Below are positions 53,477 through 63,194 of a stretch of 64,000 nucleotides of DNA, piece by piece. The stretch's first letter is position 1; the number at the start of each line of letters is the position of its first letter. The DNA lies in NCBI RefSeq assembly GCF_006716765.1, contig NZ_VFPO01000001.1, positions 2,170,001 through 2,234,000 on the forward strand, written 5' to 3'. The DNA comes from Actinomadura hallensis. Lineage in GTDB: Bacteria > Actinomycetota > Actinomycetes > Streptosporangiales > Streptosporangiaceae. A program made the translations under genes and the position numbers. The notes under the pieces were generated by a model. It was not told the DNA's origin. It saw only the letters and a list, made by a program, of their open reading frames with translations, and made no database searches.

Positions 53477-54855
53477 CGGGCGTCCTCCTGTCCGGTGGTG
53501 CCGACGGCGACGCCGGCCGCCTCGGCGGGCCCCGCCTCGATGAGGTCGGCCCAGCGGTTCATCAGGTGGCGCTGGTTGTACTCGCCGTACCCGACCCGGG
53601 CCTCGCCCGGGCCCGACCACTGGTCGGGGCCCAGGGGCGGGACGATGGCCGAACCGTCGGGCAGCATGCCCATGCGGCCGTTGAGGAGGAGACGCCGCGC
53701 CATGGAGCCGCCTGCGGTGGCGGTGAGCGACACCCAGTTCTCGACGTCGTCCTGCTCGAAGGTCCCGCTGCTGCCGAAGCACATGAGGTAGGCCTTGTAG
53801 GACAGGGCCTTGAACTCCTCCGGGGCCTCCTTGTCGACCAGGAACCAGGAGAGCACCTCGGTCTCGTTCTCGCTGATCGGCTGCCACTGCCGCAGCGAGA
53901 TGAAGGGGAGCACGTCGTCGGAGTCGGCCACCTTGGGCCAGTTGTGGACGAAGCTGAGGTTCGGGAAGACCGACGCCGCCGACACCATGAACCCGTCGCG
54001 GCCGATGAGGTCGAGCTGCTCACGCGACCACACCCGCTTCATCCGGTCGATCATCTCGTCGGGGTAGCCGACGTAGCGCAGCCGCTCCTCCAGCGTCCCC
54101 GGGGGCAGCTTGTAGGTGGTGCCCCCGCCGCCGCCGGCCCAGTAGGTCGTGCCGTCCTTGCGCTTCTCGGCCTTCGGCTCGCGGAAGAGCCCGATCTCCA
54201 CGACGCTCACGTGGGTCTGCGGGGTGTGGTACATGTCCCCGGCGAAGTTCTCCGCGCCGATCTTCCAGTTGGCCTTGATCCGCCACCGCTGGGGTCCGAG
54301 CACCTCGACCCCGCTCGGGCTCTGCCGGGTGTAGTAGTCGAGGTAGAACGCGAAGTCGCCGAGGTACTCGCGCAGCGGCGGCGCCTCCGGATCCAGGGAG
54401 ACGAAGATCAGCCCGTTGACGGTGTCCATCGCCGGCGCGGGGAGGAGCCGCTGCCCGCGCCGGCTGAAGCCGGCCTCGCCGCCGTACGCCTCCCTGTGGA
54501 AGGGCAGGCCCACCAGGCGGCCGTCGTTGCGGTAGGACCACCCGTGGTACGGGCAGCGGAAGTGCGAGGCGTTGCCCTGCTCGGCCCGGCACACCTGCAT
54601 GCCGCGGTGCAGGCACATGTTGAACATGGCGTGCACGGAGCCGTCGCCCGCGCGGCTCACGATGAACGAGTTCTCCATGACGCGGCGGACCACGTAGTCG
54701 CCGGCCTGGGGGATCTCGGACTCGTGCGCCAGGAAGACCCAGGAGCGCGAGAAGACCGACTTCTGCTCCGCGGCGAAGATCTCGGAGTCGTTGTAGATGT
54801 GCGCGGGAAGCATCCCATTGCGCACGTGCTCGACGACGTCGGACAGGTCGGACAC
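53473..54855 (-). CDS. Ring-hydroxylating dioxygenase alpha subunit (Rieske)
   Basis: This 460-residue catalytic subunit has Rieske ligands C81, H83, C101 and H104 (CLHRGMQ and CPYHGWSY). The mononuclear iron site has His and Asp residues in ENFAGDMYHTPQTH and the distal Asp in FEQDDVENW. It dihydroxylates an aromatic ring with O2 using electrons from the ferredoxin encoded in the same operon. The GTG at 54855 follows AGAGG, which itself adjoins a perfect palindrome, so the promoter is probably repressed at this point. The operon resembles phthalate dioxygenase loci; the substrate is not proven. Confidence 0.94.
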   Translation of the reverse strand: MSDLSDVVEHVRNGMLPAHIYNDSEIFAAEQKSVFSRSWVFLAHESEIPQAGDYVVRRVMENSFIVSRAGDGSVHAMFNMCLHRGMQVCRAEQGNASHFRCPYHGWSYRNDGRLVGLPFHREAYGGEAGFSRRGQRLLPAPAMDTVNGLIFVSLDPEAPPLREYLGDFAFYLDYYTRQSPSGVEVLGPQRWRIKANWKIGAENFAGDMYHTPQTHVSVVEIGLFREPKAEKRKDGTTYWAGGGGGTTYKLPPGTLEERLRYVGYPDEMIDRMKRVWSREQLDLIGRDGFMVSAASVFPNLSFVHNWPKVADSDDVLPFISLRQWQPISENETEVLSWFLVDKEAPEEFKALSYKAYLMCFGSSGTFEQDDVENWVSLTATAGGSMARRLLLNGRMGMLPDGSAIVPPLGPDQWSGPGEARVGYGEYNQRHLMNRWADLIEAGPAEAAGVAVGTTGQEDAR

Positions 54856-54864
54856 GGAGACCTC

Positions 54865-54881
54865 TTTCTGTAAGACAGAAA
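54865..54881. promoter_or_regulatory. Palindromic operator in front of the dioxygenase operon
   Basis: TTTCTGT-AAG-ACAGAAA has perfect 7-base arms. It lies 9 bases from the dioxygenase start codon, beside its ribosome-binding site. A further TTCTG at 54886-54890 may be an extra half-site. IclR control is plausible but unproven. Confidence 0.6.
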
Positions 54882-54906
54882 TGTATTCTGCATGTCGGGT
54901 CTTCCC

Positions 54907-54960
54907 TTGTCAAGGAGTACGTTTCTGGTATCAAGAGAACCGCGCTTCCCGCGATACCAG
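54907..54960 (+). promoter_or_regulatory. Promoter and flanking inverted repeat of the divergent ligase gene
   Basis: TTGTCA (54907-54912) and TATCAA (54929-54934) with a 16-base spacer form a good sigma-70-type promoter. CTGGTATC (54925-54932) and GATACCAG (54953-54960) are perfect 8-base inverted repeats; the first covers the -10 and the second ends next to the AGGAG site. A repressor bridging both would block transcription and translation start. Confidence 0.6.
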
Positions 54961-54968
54961 GAGTCATC

Positions 54969-56624
54969 GTGTCCGAACTCGTGACCGGCCACCCGTCGAC
55001 CCATGGGGACGGCTATCAGCTCAACACCACCAACCTGTTCCGCCAGGCGGTGGTGACCCATCCGGAGCAGGAGATCGTCCACCGGGACGCGTCGGGTGCG
55101 TGGCACACCACGTCGTACGCCGCGACCTGGCGCCGGGTGGCGCGCACGGCGCACGCGCTGCGCGCCGTCGGCGTGGGCCCGGGCGACGTGGTGGGCGTCC
55201 TGGACTGGAACCACCTGCGGCACTTCGAGCTGTACTGGGCGATCCCCGGGATCGGCGCCGTGATGCTGCAGATGAACCTGCGGCTGGCCCCGGACGACCT
55301 CGCGTACGTCGTCGAGCACGCGGGCGCGACGGTGGTGTGCGTCGACGAGTCGCTGCTGGGCCAGGCCGAGGAACTCGCGGCGCGGTGCCCGGGAGTGCGG
55401 CGCTGGGTCGTGATGAGCGACAGGCCCCTGTCGGAGATCCGGACCTCGCTGCCGGACCCCCTGGACCACGAGGAGCTGCTCGCCCGGCAGGACGAGGAGT
55501 TCGACTGGCCCGTGATCGACGAGACCTCGGCCTACAGCGCGTGCTACACCACCGGCACCACGGGCCGCCCCAAGGGGGTCTTCTACTCCCACCGGGGGAT
55601 CGTGCTGCACACGATGATGTGGGCCGCGGACCAGGCGGTCGGCGACCACGACAACGTGCTGCTGACGACGCCGATGTTCCACGCCCAGTGCTGGGGGCTC
55701 CCGCAGGTGGCCGTCTACGCGCGGGCGCGGGTGATCCTCCCGGGGCGCTACTCCGTCGAGGAGATCGGGGTGCTGGCCCAGGCGATGGTGGACTACGAGG
55801 TCACGGTGACCAACGGGGCGCCGGCGATCTTCGGGCCCATGCTGGAGTACCTGCGCTCACTGCCCGAGCCGCCGGACCTGTCCCGGGCGCGGATGATCTC
55901 GGGGTCCACCGAGCCGCCGCTGAGCCTGATCAAGGGGTACCACGAGCTGACCGGCGCCTCGATCGTCCACGGGTACGGCGCGACCGAGACCACGCCGCTG
56001 GTCACCTCCAACCGGCCGAAGCCGTCCCTGGCGGACCGGCTGGACGAGCGGGAGCTGTGGGACCTCAAGCGCTTCCAGGGGCTGCCGGTCGCCGGGGTGG
56101 ACGTCCGGCTGCTGGGGCCCGGCGGCGCGTGGCTGCCGCACGACGGAGAGTCGGTGGGGGAGATCTGCGTCCGGGGGCCGTGGATCACCGAGCGCTACTG
56201 GAAGTCCGACGACGCGGACAAGTTCCACCGCGGCTACTGGCGCAGCGGCGACCTCGGGGTGATCACCGCCGACGGCTATCTGAAGATCACCGACCGGCTC
56301 AAGGACGTGATCAAGTCCGGCGGGGAGTGGATCTCCTCCATCGACCTGGAGAACGCGCTGACGGGCCATCCCGCGGTGCGCCAGGCCGCGGTGGTCGGCG
56401 CCCCGCATCCCCGGTGGCAGGAACGCCCCGTCGCGCTGGTCGTGGCCGAACCCGGCCACGACGTCGACGTCGACGCGCTCAGGGCCCACCTGGCCGCCCG
56501 GTTCGCCAAGTGGCAGCTGCCCGACGAGATCCTGATCGTCGGCGAGCTGCCCGTGACCAGCGTCGGGAAGATCGACAAGAAGGTGCTGCGCGAGCGGTAC
56601 GCCGACTTCTACACCGCGCGCTGA
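54969..56624 (+). CDS. AMP-dependent acyl-CoA ligase, AlkK-like
   Basis: This 551-residue ligase has CYTTGTTGRPKGVFYSHRG, HGYGATETTPLV, RSGDLGVIT and Lys in PVTSVGKIDKKVL. The segment WNHLRHFELYWAIPGIGAVM with NLRL is typical of medium-chain acyl-CoA ligases such as AlkK. AGGAG lies 5 bases before the GTG. It is divergent from the dioxygenase operon across a region with two palindromes, so the two are probably co-regulated. Whether it activates the aromatic substrate or a side-chain acid is open. Confidence 0.93.
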   Translation: MSELVTGHPSTHGDGYQLNTTNLFRQAVVTHPEQEIVHRDASGAWHTTSYAATWRRVARTAHALRAVGVGPGDVVGVLDWNHLRHFELYWAIPGIGAVMLQMNLRLAPDDLAYVVEHAGATVVCVDESLLGQAEELAARCPGVRRWVVMSDRPLSEIRTSLPDPLDHEELLARQDEEFDWPVIDETSAYSACYTTGTTGRPKGVFYSHRGIVLHTMMWAADQAVGDHDNVLLTTPMFHAQCWGLPQVAVYARARVILPGRYSVEEIGVLAQAMVDYEVTVTNGAPAIFGPMLEYLRSLPEPPDLSRARMISGSTEPPLSLIKGYHELTGASIVHGYGATETTPLVTSNRPKPSLADRLDERELWDLKRFQGLPVAGVDVRLLGPGGAWLPHDGESVGEICVRGPWITERYWKSDDADKFHRGYWRSGDLGVITADGYLKITDRLKDVIKSGGEWISSIDLENALTGHPAVRQAAVVGAPHPRWQERPVALVVAEPGHDVDVDALRAHLAARFAKWQLPDEILIVGELPVTSVGKIDKKVLRERYADFYTAR

Positions 56625-56703
56625 CACCCCGGGATGCGGGCGCCGGCCGCCGGGCAGTGCGCCCCGCCGGGCCGCGGGGGACCCCGGGGCGGTCGTCAGG
56701 GGC

Positions 56704-58179
56704 TCACAGGTCGCCTTTGTGCTCGAGGCGGAGGAAGGCCCTCGCGATCGGCTGGGCGGTCAGCTCGACCTGCCAGCGGCGGGCGCCGAGGTCGCGGAGC
56801 GCGGCGGAGACCGCGGAGACCGACGGCTCCTCCGGCGGCGTCCAGGCCAGCCGGCGGACGGTGTCGGGCTGAAGGAGGTTCTCCGACGGCATCGAGTGCT
56901 CGTCGGCGATCGCGGCGACGACGGTGCGGGCGGCGGTCAGCCGCTTGGCGGCCTCGGGGTCGCGGTCGGCCCAGCGGTGCGCGGGCGGCGGGCCGTCGCC
57001 GGGCACGTTGGGCTCGGGCAGCCTGCGTTCCGGCAGGTCGCGGGCGCGGGCGAGGGCCCGCAGCCACGCGGACTGGTGCCGCCGGGCGCCGCGGCCCCGC
57101 ATCGTCGGCAGCGCCTGCAGCTCGGCGGGCGTCTTCGGGGCCTTCTGCGCCAGCTCTATGATCGCGGCGTCCTGCAGCACCCGGCCGGGCGACAGGTCCC
57201 GCTCACGGGCGATCTTGTCGCGGGCCTCCCACAGCTCGCGGACGGCCGCGAGGGCCCTGCGGTTGCGGATGCGGTGGATGCCGGACGTGCGGCGCCACGG
57301 GTCGGGGCGCGGCGGCTTCGGCGGCGTCGCCAGGATCGCGTCGAACTCCTCCCGCGCCCACTCCAGCTTGCCCGCGGCCTCCAGCTCCTCCTCCAGCGCG
57401 TCGCGCAGCTCGATGAGGAGCTCCACGTCCAGCGCGGCGTAGCGCAGCCAGTCCTCCGGGAGGGGACGGGTCGACCAGTCGGCCGCCGAATGCCCCTTCT
57501 CCAACACGTAGCCGAGCACGTTCTCGACCATCGAGCCGAGCCCGACGCGCGGGTAGCCGAGCAGCCGCCCGGCCAGCTCGGTGTCGAACAGCCGCCGCGG
57601 GACGAGCCCCACCTCGGCGAGGCACGGCAGGTCCTGGTTGGCGGCGTGCAGCACCATCTCGGTGTCGGCGAGCGCGGCGTCCAGGCCGGACAGGTCGGGG
57701 CAGGCGATGGGGTCGATCAGGGCGGTGCCCGCTCCGGCGCGGCGCATCTGTATCAGGTAGGCGCGCTGCCCGTACCGGTAGCCGGAGGCCCGCTCGGCGT
57801 CGACCGCGACGGGGCCGCTGCCCGCCGCGAACTCCTCGATGACGCGCTCCAACTCGGCGTCGTCGGTGACCACGGGCGGGACGCCCTCGCGCGGCTCCAG
57901 CAGCGGGACGGCCGGGGGCCCGGCACCGGCCTCCGGGTCCGCGGGGCCGGCCTCCGCCGCGGCCCGCGCTGGAACGATCCCTGGCCGCCCTCCGGCGGCC
58001 TCCTTCTCCGCACCGGCGTCCCCCTGGGGGCCGGTGGCGCGCGTCTCGGACACTCCTGCTGAACCCATCTCATCCTCGGGTTGGCGCACCGACCGGGGCC
58101 GTGGGGACACGGGCCGACGAGAATGGTGCACTTCCTGCGTGTTCGCCCCCGCCGTCTCGGTTTCGGACGCTGTGCTCAC
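56704..58179 (-). CDS. rnd: Ribonuclease D
   Basis: This 3'-5' exoribonuclease of up to 491 residues has DEDD motifs (VAVDAERASGYRYG, HAANQDLPCLAE, YAALDVELLIEL), followed by an HRDC domain (LWEARDKIARERDLSPGRVLQD) and a second HRDC-like region at the C-terminus. It trims tRNA and other structured RNA ends. The first 100 residues are low complexity. GTG 58179 is favoured by a TACGGT box 7 bases upstream; ATG 58068 with GAGG would give 454 residues and is a real alternative. Confidence 0.9.
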   Translation of the reverse strand: MSTASETETAGANTQEVHHSRRPVSPRPRSVRQPEDEMGSAGVSETRATGPQGDAGAEKEAAGGRPGIVPARAAAEAGPADPEAGAGPPAVPLLEPREGVPPVVTDDAELERVIEEFAAGSGPVAVDAERASGYRYGQRAYLIQMRRAGAGTALIDPIACPDLSGLDAALADTEMVLHAANQDLPCLAEVGLVPRRLFDTELAGRLLGYPRVGLGSMVENVLGYVLEKGHSAADWSTRPLPEDWLRYAALDVELLIELRDALEEELEAAGKLEWAREEFDAILATPPKPPRPDPWRRTSGIHRIRNRRALAAVRELWEARDKIARERDLSPGRVLQDAAIIELAQKAPKTPAELQALPTMRGRGARRHQSAWLRALARARDLPERRLPEPNVPGDGPPPAHRWADRDPEAAKRLTAARTVVAAIADEHSMPSENLLQPDTVRRLAWTPPEEPSVSAVSAALRDLGARRWQVELTAQPIARAFLRLEHKGDL

Positions 58180-58186
58180 GTCCCCT

Positions 58187-58192
58187 ACCGTA
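58187..58192 (-). promoter_or_regulatory. -10 box for a leaderless RNase D transcript
   Basis: TACGGT on the minus strand ends 7 bases before GTG 58179, in the 19-base gap after the DUF3000 stop. It would provide an internal promoter for rnd. Confidence 0.4.
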
Positions 58193-58198
58193 CGTCGC

Positions 58199-58765
58199 TC
58201 AGCCGCCCGCACCGCCCGGACCGTTCGGGAGCAAGGCCACCCCGGACGGCGGCAGTCCCGCCGTCGTGCACATGACCTCGCACCAGGCCGCCACGTGGGC
58301 GGCGAGGTCGTCGCCGGTGGGGGACCAGGAGGCGCGGAGCTCCAGCTCGGTCGTGGACGGCTCGTCCCGCTTGTCGCCGAAGCTCTCCGACACCGCCCGG
58401 GTGATCGTCCCGGACACGCCCGCGTAGCCGGCGGGCTCCAGCGCCTCGAGCAGCCAGTCCCACGCGACGGAGCCGATCAGCTCGTCGGCGGCGATGTCGG
58501 GCTCCAGGTCGGCGCGGATGTAGGCCACGACGCGGAAGCCGTTGGCCCAGCCGCCGCGGCCGTCGGGATCGTACAGGACGATGAGGCGCCCCATGGCGAC
58601 CTCGGTGTCGTCGTCGCGGTAGACGCTGCCGGACATGGCCGCCGCGTACGGGGCCAGGCTCTGCGGCGCGGGCATCTCCTCCAGGTCGAGCTCCGGGCGC
58701 GGGCCGGGGCCGTCGAGGATCTCGCGCAGCGTGTCGAGCGCCCGCTGGAAGGCTGGTGGGTTCAT
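58199..58765 (-). CDS. DUF3000 family protein
   Basis: This 188-residue actinobacteria-specific protein of unknown role has family features: an N-terminal helix (FQRALDTLREIL), LAPYAAAMSGSV, RLIVLYDPDGRGGW, FRVVAYIRADLEPDIAAD and WDWLLEALE. It conventionally sits next to rnd and hemE in actinomycete genomes, as here. It ends 19 bases before rnd and begins 136 bases from the zinc-ribbon gene. Confidence 0.9.
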   Translation of the reverse strand: MNPPAFQRALDTLREILDGPGPRPELDLEEMPAPQSLAPYAAAMSGSVYRDDDTEVAMGRLIVLYDPDGRGGWANGFRVVAYIRADLEPDIAADELIGSVAWDWLLEALEPAGYAGVSGTITRAVSESFGDKRDEPSTTELELRASWSPTGDDLAAHVAAWCEVMCTTAGLPPSGVALLPNGPGGAGG

Positions 58766-58901
58766 GGGCGGACCGGCCTGGGTGCGGGGGTGTGACTCGG
58801 GTCGGGGACGCCGGTGGGGAGCGCCGCCGCGGGCGGCGACGGGCGACGGCGGAGGGGAAACAGGCACAGCACAGACGGTTTCGTTTCGTGGGCCGGGGCG
58901 C

Positions 58902-59183
58902 TCAGGCCGCGGCCCGCACGGTGGCGGCGCGGCCGGCGGCCCGGCCGCGGGCGGGGGCGGTCGTGGACTCCGGGGCGGCGGTCGCGCGCCCCGGTGCGGT
59001 CGCGGGCTCCTCGGCGGCGGTGGGCGCGGGCGTCGCGACCGGGGGCAGCGCGGGCGGCGGCGAGCCGGCCAGGACGGCCGACCCGCAGTCGGTGCACGCC
59101 AGTTCCGGGCACTCCCCGCCGTGCCCGTCGGGGCACGGCGGCTGCTCGAACACACGTTCATCACCGCAGGTGGAGCAGTACAA
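58902..59183 (-). CDS. Small zinc-ribbon protein
   Basis: This 93-residue protein is probably real. It begins MYCSTCGDERVFEQPPC and continues GGECPELACTDCG, giving CxxC pairs suited to one zinc ribbon, followed by a long Ala/Pro/Thr tail of no fixed structure. The start is TTG at 59183 with GGAGG 6-7 bases upstream. Similar short zinc proteins flank hemE in related genomes. Its function is unknown. Confidence 0.8.
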   Translation of the reverse strand: MYCSTCGDERVFEQPPCPDGHGGECPELACTDCGSAVLAGSPPPALPPVATPAPTAAEEPATAPGRATAAPESTTAPARGRAAGRAATVRAAA

Positions 59184-59373
59184 GGGGGACCTCCCTCGGC
59201 TATGACACGCATCACGTTCGCACGCGCCGGTGACAGAATGCGGGACTTCGCTCGGCGTGTCCGGAAGTTCGTCCTCCCGGCCCCCGGCGCACCGCCCCGC
59301 CGGCCGGCGGAGCGGGCCCCGTCTTCGGCCACCCCGGTGCCGTTCCGCCGCGTGTTCGTGGGACCATCACAAC

Positions 59374-60468
59374 GTGACCGCTGACTTCGACCGTCCCGAG
59401 GACGTCTCCGCCACCACGCCCGACGAGGGCGCCCTCGCCGAGAGCCCCTTCCTGCTGGCCTGCCGCCGGCGGCCGGTGCCGCACACCCCCGTGTGGTTCA
59501 TGCGGCAGGCCGGACGCTCGCTGCCGGAGTACCTGCGGGTGCGCGAGGGCGTCACGATGCTGGAGTCCTGCACCCGGCCGGAGATGGTCGTGGAGATCAC
59601 GATGCAGCCGGTGCGCCGCTACGCGGTGGACGCCGCGATCTTCTTCAGCGACATCATGGTGCCGCTCAAGGCCATCGGCGTGGACCTCGACATCAAGCCG
59701 GGCGTCGGGCCGGTCATCGCCGACCCGATCCGGGACGCCGCGGGCGTGTCGGCGCTGCGGCCGCTCGTCCCCGACGACGTCCCGTACGTGACCGAGGCGG
59801 TGCGGGGCCTGGTCGGGGAGCTCGGGGCGACGCCGCTGATCGGGTTCGCGGGCGGCCCGTTCACGCTGGCCTCGTACCTGATCGAGGGCGGCCCGTCCAA
59901 GAACCACGAGCGCACCAAGGCCATGATGTACGGCGAGCCCGAGCTGTGGTCGCGGCTGCTGGACCGCCTCGCCGACCTCACGATCAGCTTCCTGGAGATC
60001 CAGGTCGCGGCCGGGGCGAGCGCCGTGCAGGTCTTCGACTCGTGGGTCGGCGCGGTCGCCGAGCAGGACTACCGCGAGTCGGTGCTGCCCCACACCCGCC
60101 GCATCTTCGACGCGATCGAGCCGCTCGGCGTGCCCCGCATCCACTTCGGCGTCGGGACGGGCGAGCTGCTCGGCCCGATGAGCGAGGCCGGGGCGGACGT
60201 CGTCGGCGTCGACTGGCGGGTGCCGCTGGACGAGGCCGTCAGCCGCGTCGAGCCCGGCAAGGCGCTGCAGGGCAACCTCGACCCGGCGATCCTGTTCGCG
60301 CCGTGGGAGACCGTGGAACGCCGCGCCCGCGACGTGCTGGCCCGGGGCCGCACCGCCGAGGGGCACATCTTCAACCTGGGCCACGGCGTCCTCCCGTCGA
60401 CGGACCCGGACGTGCTGGCCCGCCTCGCGGACCTCGTCCACGAGGCGAGCACCGAGGACCCGCACTAG
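59374..60468 (+). CDS. hemE: Uroporphyrinogen decarboxylase
   Basis: This 364-residue TIM-barrel enzyme converts uroporphyrinogen III to coproporphyrinogen III. The N-terminal signature is [16 protein letters not shown], the catalytic Asp region is [11 protein letters not shown], and [17 protein letters not shown] and [13 protein letters not shown] follow. The GTG at 59374 is the best start; upstream in-frame sequence overlaps the zinc-ribbon promoter. It is followed downstream by cgoX and chdC, the next two steps of the coproporphyrin-dependent branch. Its TAG stop shares a CTAG with the convergent gene. Confidence 0.97.
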   Translation: MTADFDRPEDVSATTPDEGALAESPFLLACRRRPVPHTPVWFMRQAGRSLPEYLRVREGVTMLESCTRPEMVVEITMQPVRRYAVDAAIFFSDIMVPLKAIGVDLDIKPGVGPVIADPIRDAAGVSALRPLVPDDVPYVTEAVRGLVGELGATPLIGFAGGPFTLASYLIEGGPSKNHERTKAMMYGEPELWSRLLDRLADLTISFLEIQVAAGASAVQVFDSWVGAVAEQDYRESVLPHTRRIFDAIEPLGVPRIHFGVGTGELLGPMSEAGADVVGVDWRVPLDEAVSRVEPGKALQGNLDPAILFAPWETVERRARDVLARGRTAEGHIFNLGHGVLPSTDPDVLARLADLVHEASTEDPH

Positions 60469-61409
60469 CCGCGGGGCGGCCATCCGCGCCGCTTGAGGCG
60501 GTCGCGGATCCGGTGCCGGAGCAACAGCACCGGAAGACCCAGCACGGCGGCCGTGACGAGGAACGGCAGCAGCCAGCCGAGCACCAGGGCGACGCCCCCG
60601 ACGAACGAGGTGAAGGCCGCCCAGCCGCTCTGCAGGCCGCCGACGAACCCGCCGCGGGGCTCGTCCTCCTCGTCCGGCGGTACCTCGCCCACCAGCGTCA
60701 CGGTCACGGTCGCGAAACCGGTGCGGTTCTTGAGCGACTTCTCGCGCGCCTGCAGCGCCTCCAGGTCGGCCTCCCGCTGCGCGATCTCCCGCTCGAGCCG
60801 GATGATCTCGTCGATGGAGTCGGCGCGCTCGTACAGCTTGCGGAAGGAGGCGAGCGACGCCTCCGCGGAGCGCACGCGGGCGGCCACGTCGGCGACCTCG
60901 CCGGTGACGTCCTCCGCCTCCTGGGTGAGGGACAGCTTGCTGCCCAGCTCCGTGCCGAGGCGGTCCAGCAGCTCGGTGTAGCGGTCGGCCGGGATCCTGA
61001 GCCTCAGCTCCGACCGGGGCGGCCGGGTCCTGCTGGTCTCCCGCTCGACGTAGCCGCCCGCGCCGGTGACCATCTGCTTGGCCTTGGCGGCGGAGGCGCC
61101 GACGTCGCCGGCCCTGACCCGCAGCTCCGCCGAGTGGACGACCTCACGCGCCTCGGCGAGCGGCGCCCGCGGCGCCTTCGCGTCCGGCCCGCCGCCGGCC
61201 GTCCCTCCCGCGTCACCGGCCCCCGCGGGCTCCCTCCCGGCGGCTCCCCGCTCGCCGCTCGTCGCGGCCGGGGCGCGGGCCGCCGTCCCGCCCGCGTCGG
61301 ACTCCCCGGCCTCGTCGCCGCCTCCCCCGCCGCAGGCTCCCAGCGCCGCGGCGAGCAGGAGGACGGTGAGCGCCCATGTCACGTGCCTGACGGCTGTCGC
61401 GATCCGCAT
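60465..61409 (-). CDS. DUF4349 lipoprotein
   Basis: This 314-residue lipoprotein has a signal peptide with lipobox LGAC (Cys26). A disordered Gly/Ala/Asp stretch precedes the DUF4349 domain (about 88-265): STELRV-type strand [39 protein letters not shown]. Then come a coiled coil ([22 protein letters not shown]) and a C-terminal membrane helix ([22 protein letters not shown]). It may act as a membrane-bound scaffold; the function is unknown. Its stop codon overlaps the hemE stop on the other strand. Confidence 0.9.
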   Translation of the reverse strand: MRIATAVRHVTWALTVLLLAAALGACGGGGGDEAGESDAGGTAARAPAATSGERGAAGREPAGAGDAGGTAGGGPDAKAPRAPLAEAREVVHSAELRVRAGDVGASAAKAKQMVTGAGGYVERETSRTRPPRSELRLRIPADRYTELLDRLGTELGSKLSLTQEAEDVTGEVADVAARVRSAEASLASFRKLYERADSIDEIIRLEREIAQREADLEALQAREKSLKNRTGFATVTVTLVGEVPPDEEDEPRGGFVGGLQSGWAAFTSFVGGVALVLGWLLPFLVTAAVLGLPVLLLRHRIRDRLKRRGWPPRG

Positions 61410-61721
61410 GCGGCTTGGACGGGACGGTGCGAATCACCGTTCCTCGGGGCGAATCGCGATACGGGCACGAACCGGGCACACGGGGGTCACGGGCTCAGCC
61501 GTCGGCGAGCGCGACGCGACCGCCGACGCCGACCGCACCGAGCGCCCACAGCGCGCCGGTGCCGGGGATGCGCCTGCCCGTCCCGGGGATCGGGCCGGGA
61601 ACGACCACTCGCCCTGGTTCCCGGAGATCCACACGCCTCCGGGGGAGGCGGTGGCCCCGCCGTGACCGCCGTGCACCCGGGCCGGTGCGCAGTCCTGACG
61701 GGCGTCTGGGAGGCTTGAGAC
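61410..61721. other. Intergenic region without a recognisable gene
   Basis: These 312 bases separate the divergent DUF4349 and cgoX genes. Short open frames exist on both strands, but none has a ribosome-binding site, family resemblance or favourable codon pattern. Only a GGGAGG site before cgoX is clear. Confidence 0.5.
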
Positions 61722-63194
61722 ATGAGCACGTCCCATGCCGTCGTCGTCGGAGGCGGGATCGCGGGGCTCGCCGCCGCGCGCCTTCTCGCCCGCGCCGGCG
61801 TGCGGGTGACCGTCCTCGAGGGCTCGCCGCGGATCGGCGGCAAGCTGCGGGTCAGCGAGATCGCCGGCCTCCCCGTGGACGAGGGCGCCGAGTCGATGCT
61901 CGCCCGCCGCCCCGAGGGCCTCGACCTGGTCGCCGAACTCGGCCGCCGCGACGACCTCGTGCACCCCGGGACCACCGCCTCCGCCATCCTCAGCCGCGGC
62001 GGGCTGCGTGCGCTCCCGTCCGGCCAGGTCATGGGCGTCCCGTCCGACCTGCGGGCGCTGGCGGCCTCGCGGGTGCTGTCCCCGGCCGGGCTGGCGCGCG
62101 TCCCGCTCGACCTCGTCCTGCCCGAGACGCCGCGCGGCGCCGACGTGTCCGTCGCCGACTACATCGGGGCCCGCCTCGGCCGCGAGGTCGTCGACCGCCT
62201 CGTCGAGCCCCTGCTCGGCGGCGTGTACGCCGGGCTCGTCGAACGGCTCTCCTTCGACGCGACGATGCCGGCGGTCGCCGCCGCCGCGCGCTCCCACCGC
62301 TCGCTGCTCAACGCCGCCCAGGGCGTCCGGGAAGCCGCGCCCAAGAACCCCGGCCCCGTCTTCACCACCCTGCCGGGCGGCCTCGGCACGCTCCCGCAAC
62401 TGGTCGCCGACGACATCGCCGCCGCCGGCGGGACGGTCCGGACCGGCGCGACGGTCCGCGAGCTGCGCCGCCTCCCGGAGGGCTGGCGGCTCACCATCGG
62501 CCCCACCCGCGACCCGGAGCACCTCGACGCCGACGCCGTCGTCGTCGCGGTCCCCGCCGCCCCCGCGGCCCGGCTCCTCAAGCCGGACGTCCCCGCCGCC
62601 GCCCGCGAACTGGAGGGCATCGAGTACGCCAGCATGGCGATCGTCACGCTCGCCTACCGGGCCACCGCGTTCCCGCGGCTCCCCAAGGGCAGCGGCTACC
62701 TCGTCCCCGCGGTGGAGAGCGCGCCCGAGCGCGGCGGCCGGGGGGTCAAGGCCGTCACGTTCAGCTCGGTAAAATGGCCTCACCTGCGCGACCGTGACCC
62801 CGAGATCATCGCGGTGCGCTGCTCCATCGGGCGGTACGGCGAGGAGCACGCGCTGCAGCGGACCGACGCGGAGCTGACCGCCACCGCGATGGCCGAGCTC
62901 GCCGCGACCTGCGGCGTCGCCGAGCTGCCCGCCGAGACCCGGGTGACCCGGTGGGGCGGCGGCCTGCCGCAGTACAACGTGGGCCACGCCGACCGCGTGG
63001 CCAGGGTGCGGTCCGCGATCGCCGGGCAGCCGGGGCTCGCGGTCGCGGGCGCCGCCTACGACGGCCTGGGAGTCCCCGCGTGCATCGCCTCCGCGCGCGC
63101 GGCGGCCACCCGGGTACTGGATCACCTGCGCAGCCGAGAAGGAGCAGACCATGACGCAGCCGGCGGGCAAGCCCAAGGCACGCGATCTCAATGA
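61722..63194 (+). CDS. cgoX: Coproporphyrinogen III oxidase (HemY/HemG family)
   Basis: This 490-residue FAD enzyme has [20 protein letters not shown] at the N-terminus, [10 protein letters not shown] and [14 protein letters not shown]. At the C-terminus it has [18 protein letters not shown] and the FAD segment [21 protein letters not shown]. In actinobacteria this family oxidises coproporphyrinogen III to coproporphyrin III. The frame continues 44 bases into chdC, so the last 14 residues are encoded in overlap. GGAGG precedes the ATG. Confidence 0.94.
   Translation: MSTSHAVVVGGGIAGLAAARLLARAGVRVTVLEGSPRIGGKLRVSEIAGLPVDEGAESMLARRPEGLDLVAELGRRDDLVHPGTTASAILSRGGLRALPSGQVMGVPSDLRALAASRVLSPAGLARVPLDLVLPETPRGADVSVADYIGARLGREVVDRLVEPLLGGVYAGLVERLSFDATMPAVAAAARSHRSLLNAAQGVREAAPKNPGPVFTTLPGGLGTLPQLVADDIAAAGGTVRTGATVRELRRLPEGWRLTIGPTRDPEHLDADAVVVAVPAAPAARLLKPDVPAAARELEGIEYASMAIVTLAYRATAFPRLPKGSGYLVPAVESAPERGGRGVKAVTFSSVKWPHLRDRDPEIIAVRCSIGRYGEEHALQRTDAELTATAMAELAATCGVAELPAETRVTRWGGGLPQYNVGHADRVARVRSAIAGQPGLAVAGAAYDGLGVPACIASARAAATRVLDHLRSREGADHDAAGGQAQGTRSQ

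Noticed and set aside
35832..56624. The catabolic island as a mobile element
   Set aside because: No integrase, transposase, tRNA junction or GC shift is visible; codon use is like the rest of the window.
61434..61721. Short minus-strand frames upstream of cgoX
   Set aside because: No ribosome-binding site, signal peptide or recognisable domain; they are best read as non-coding.
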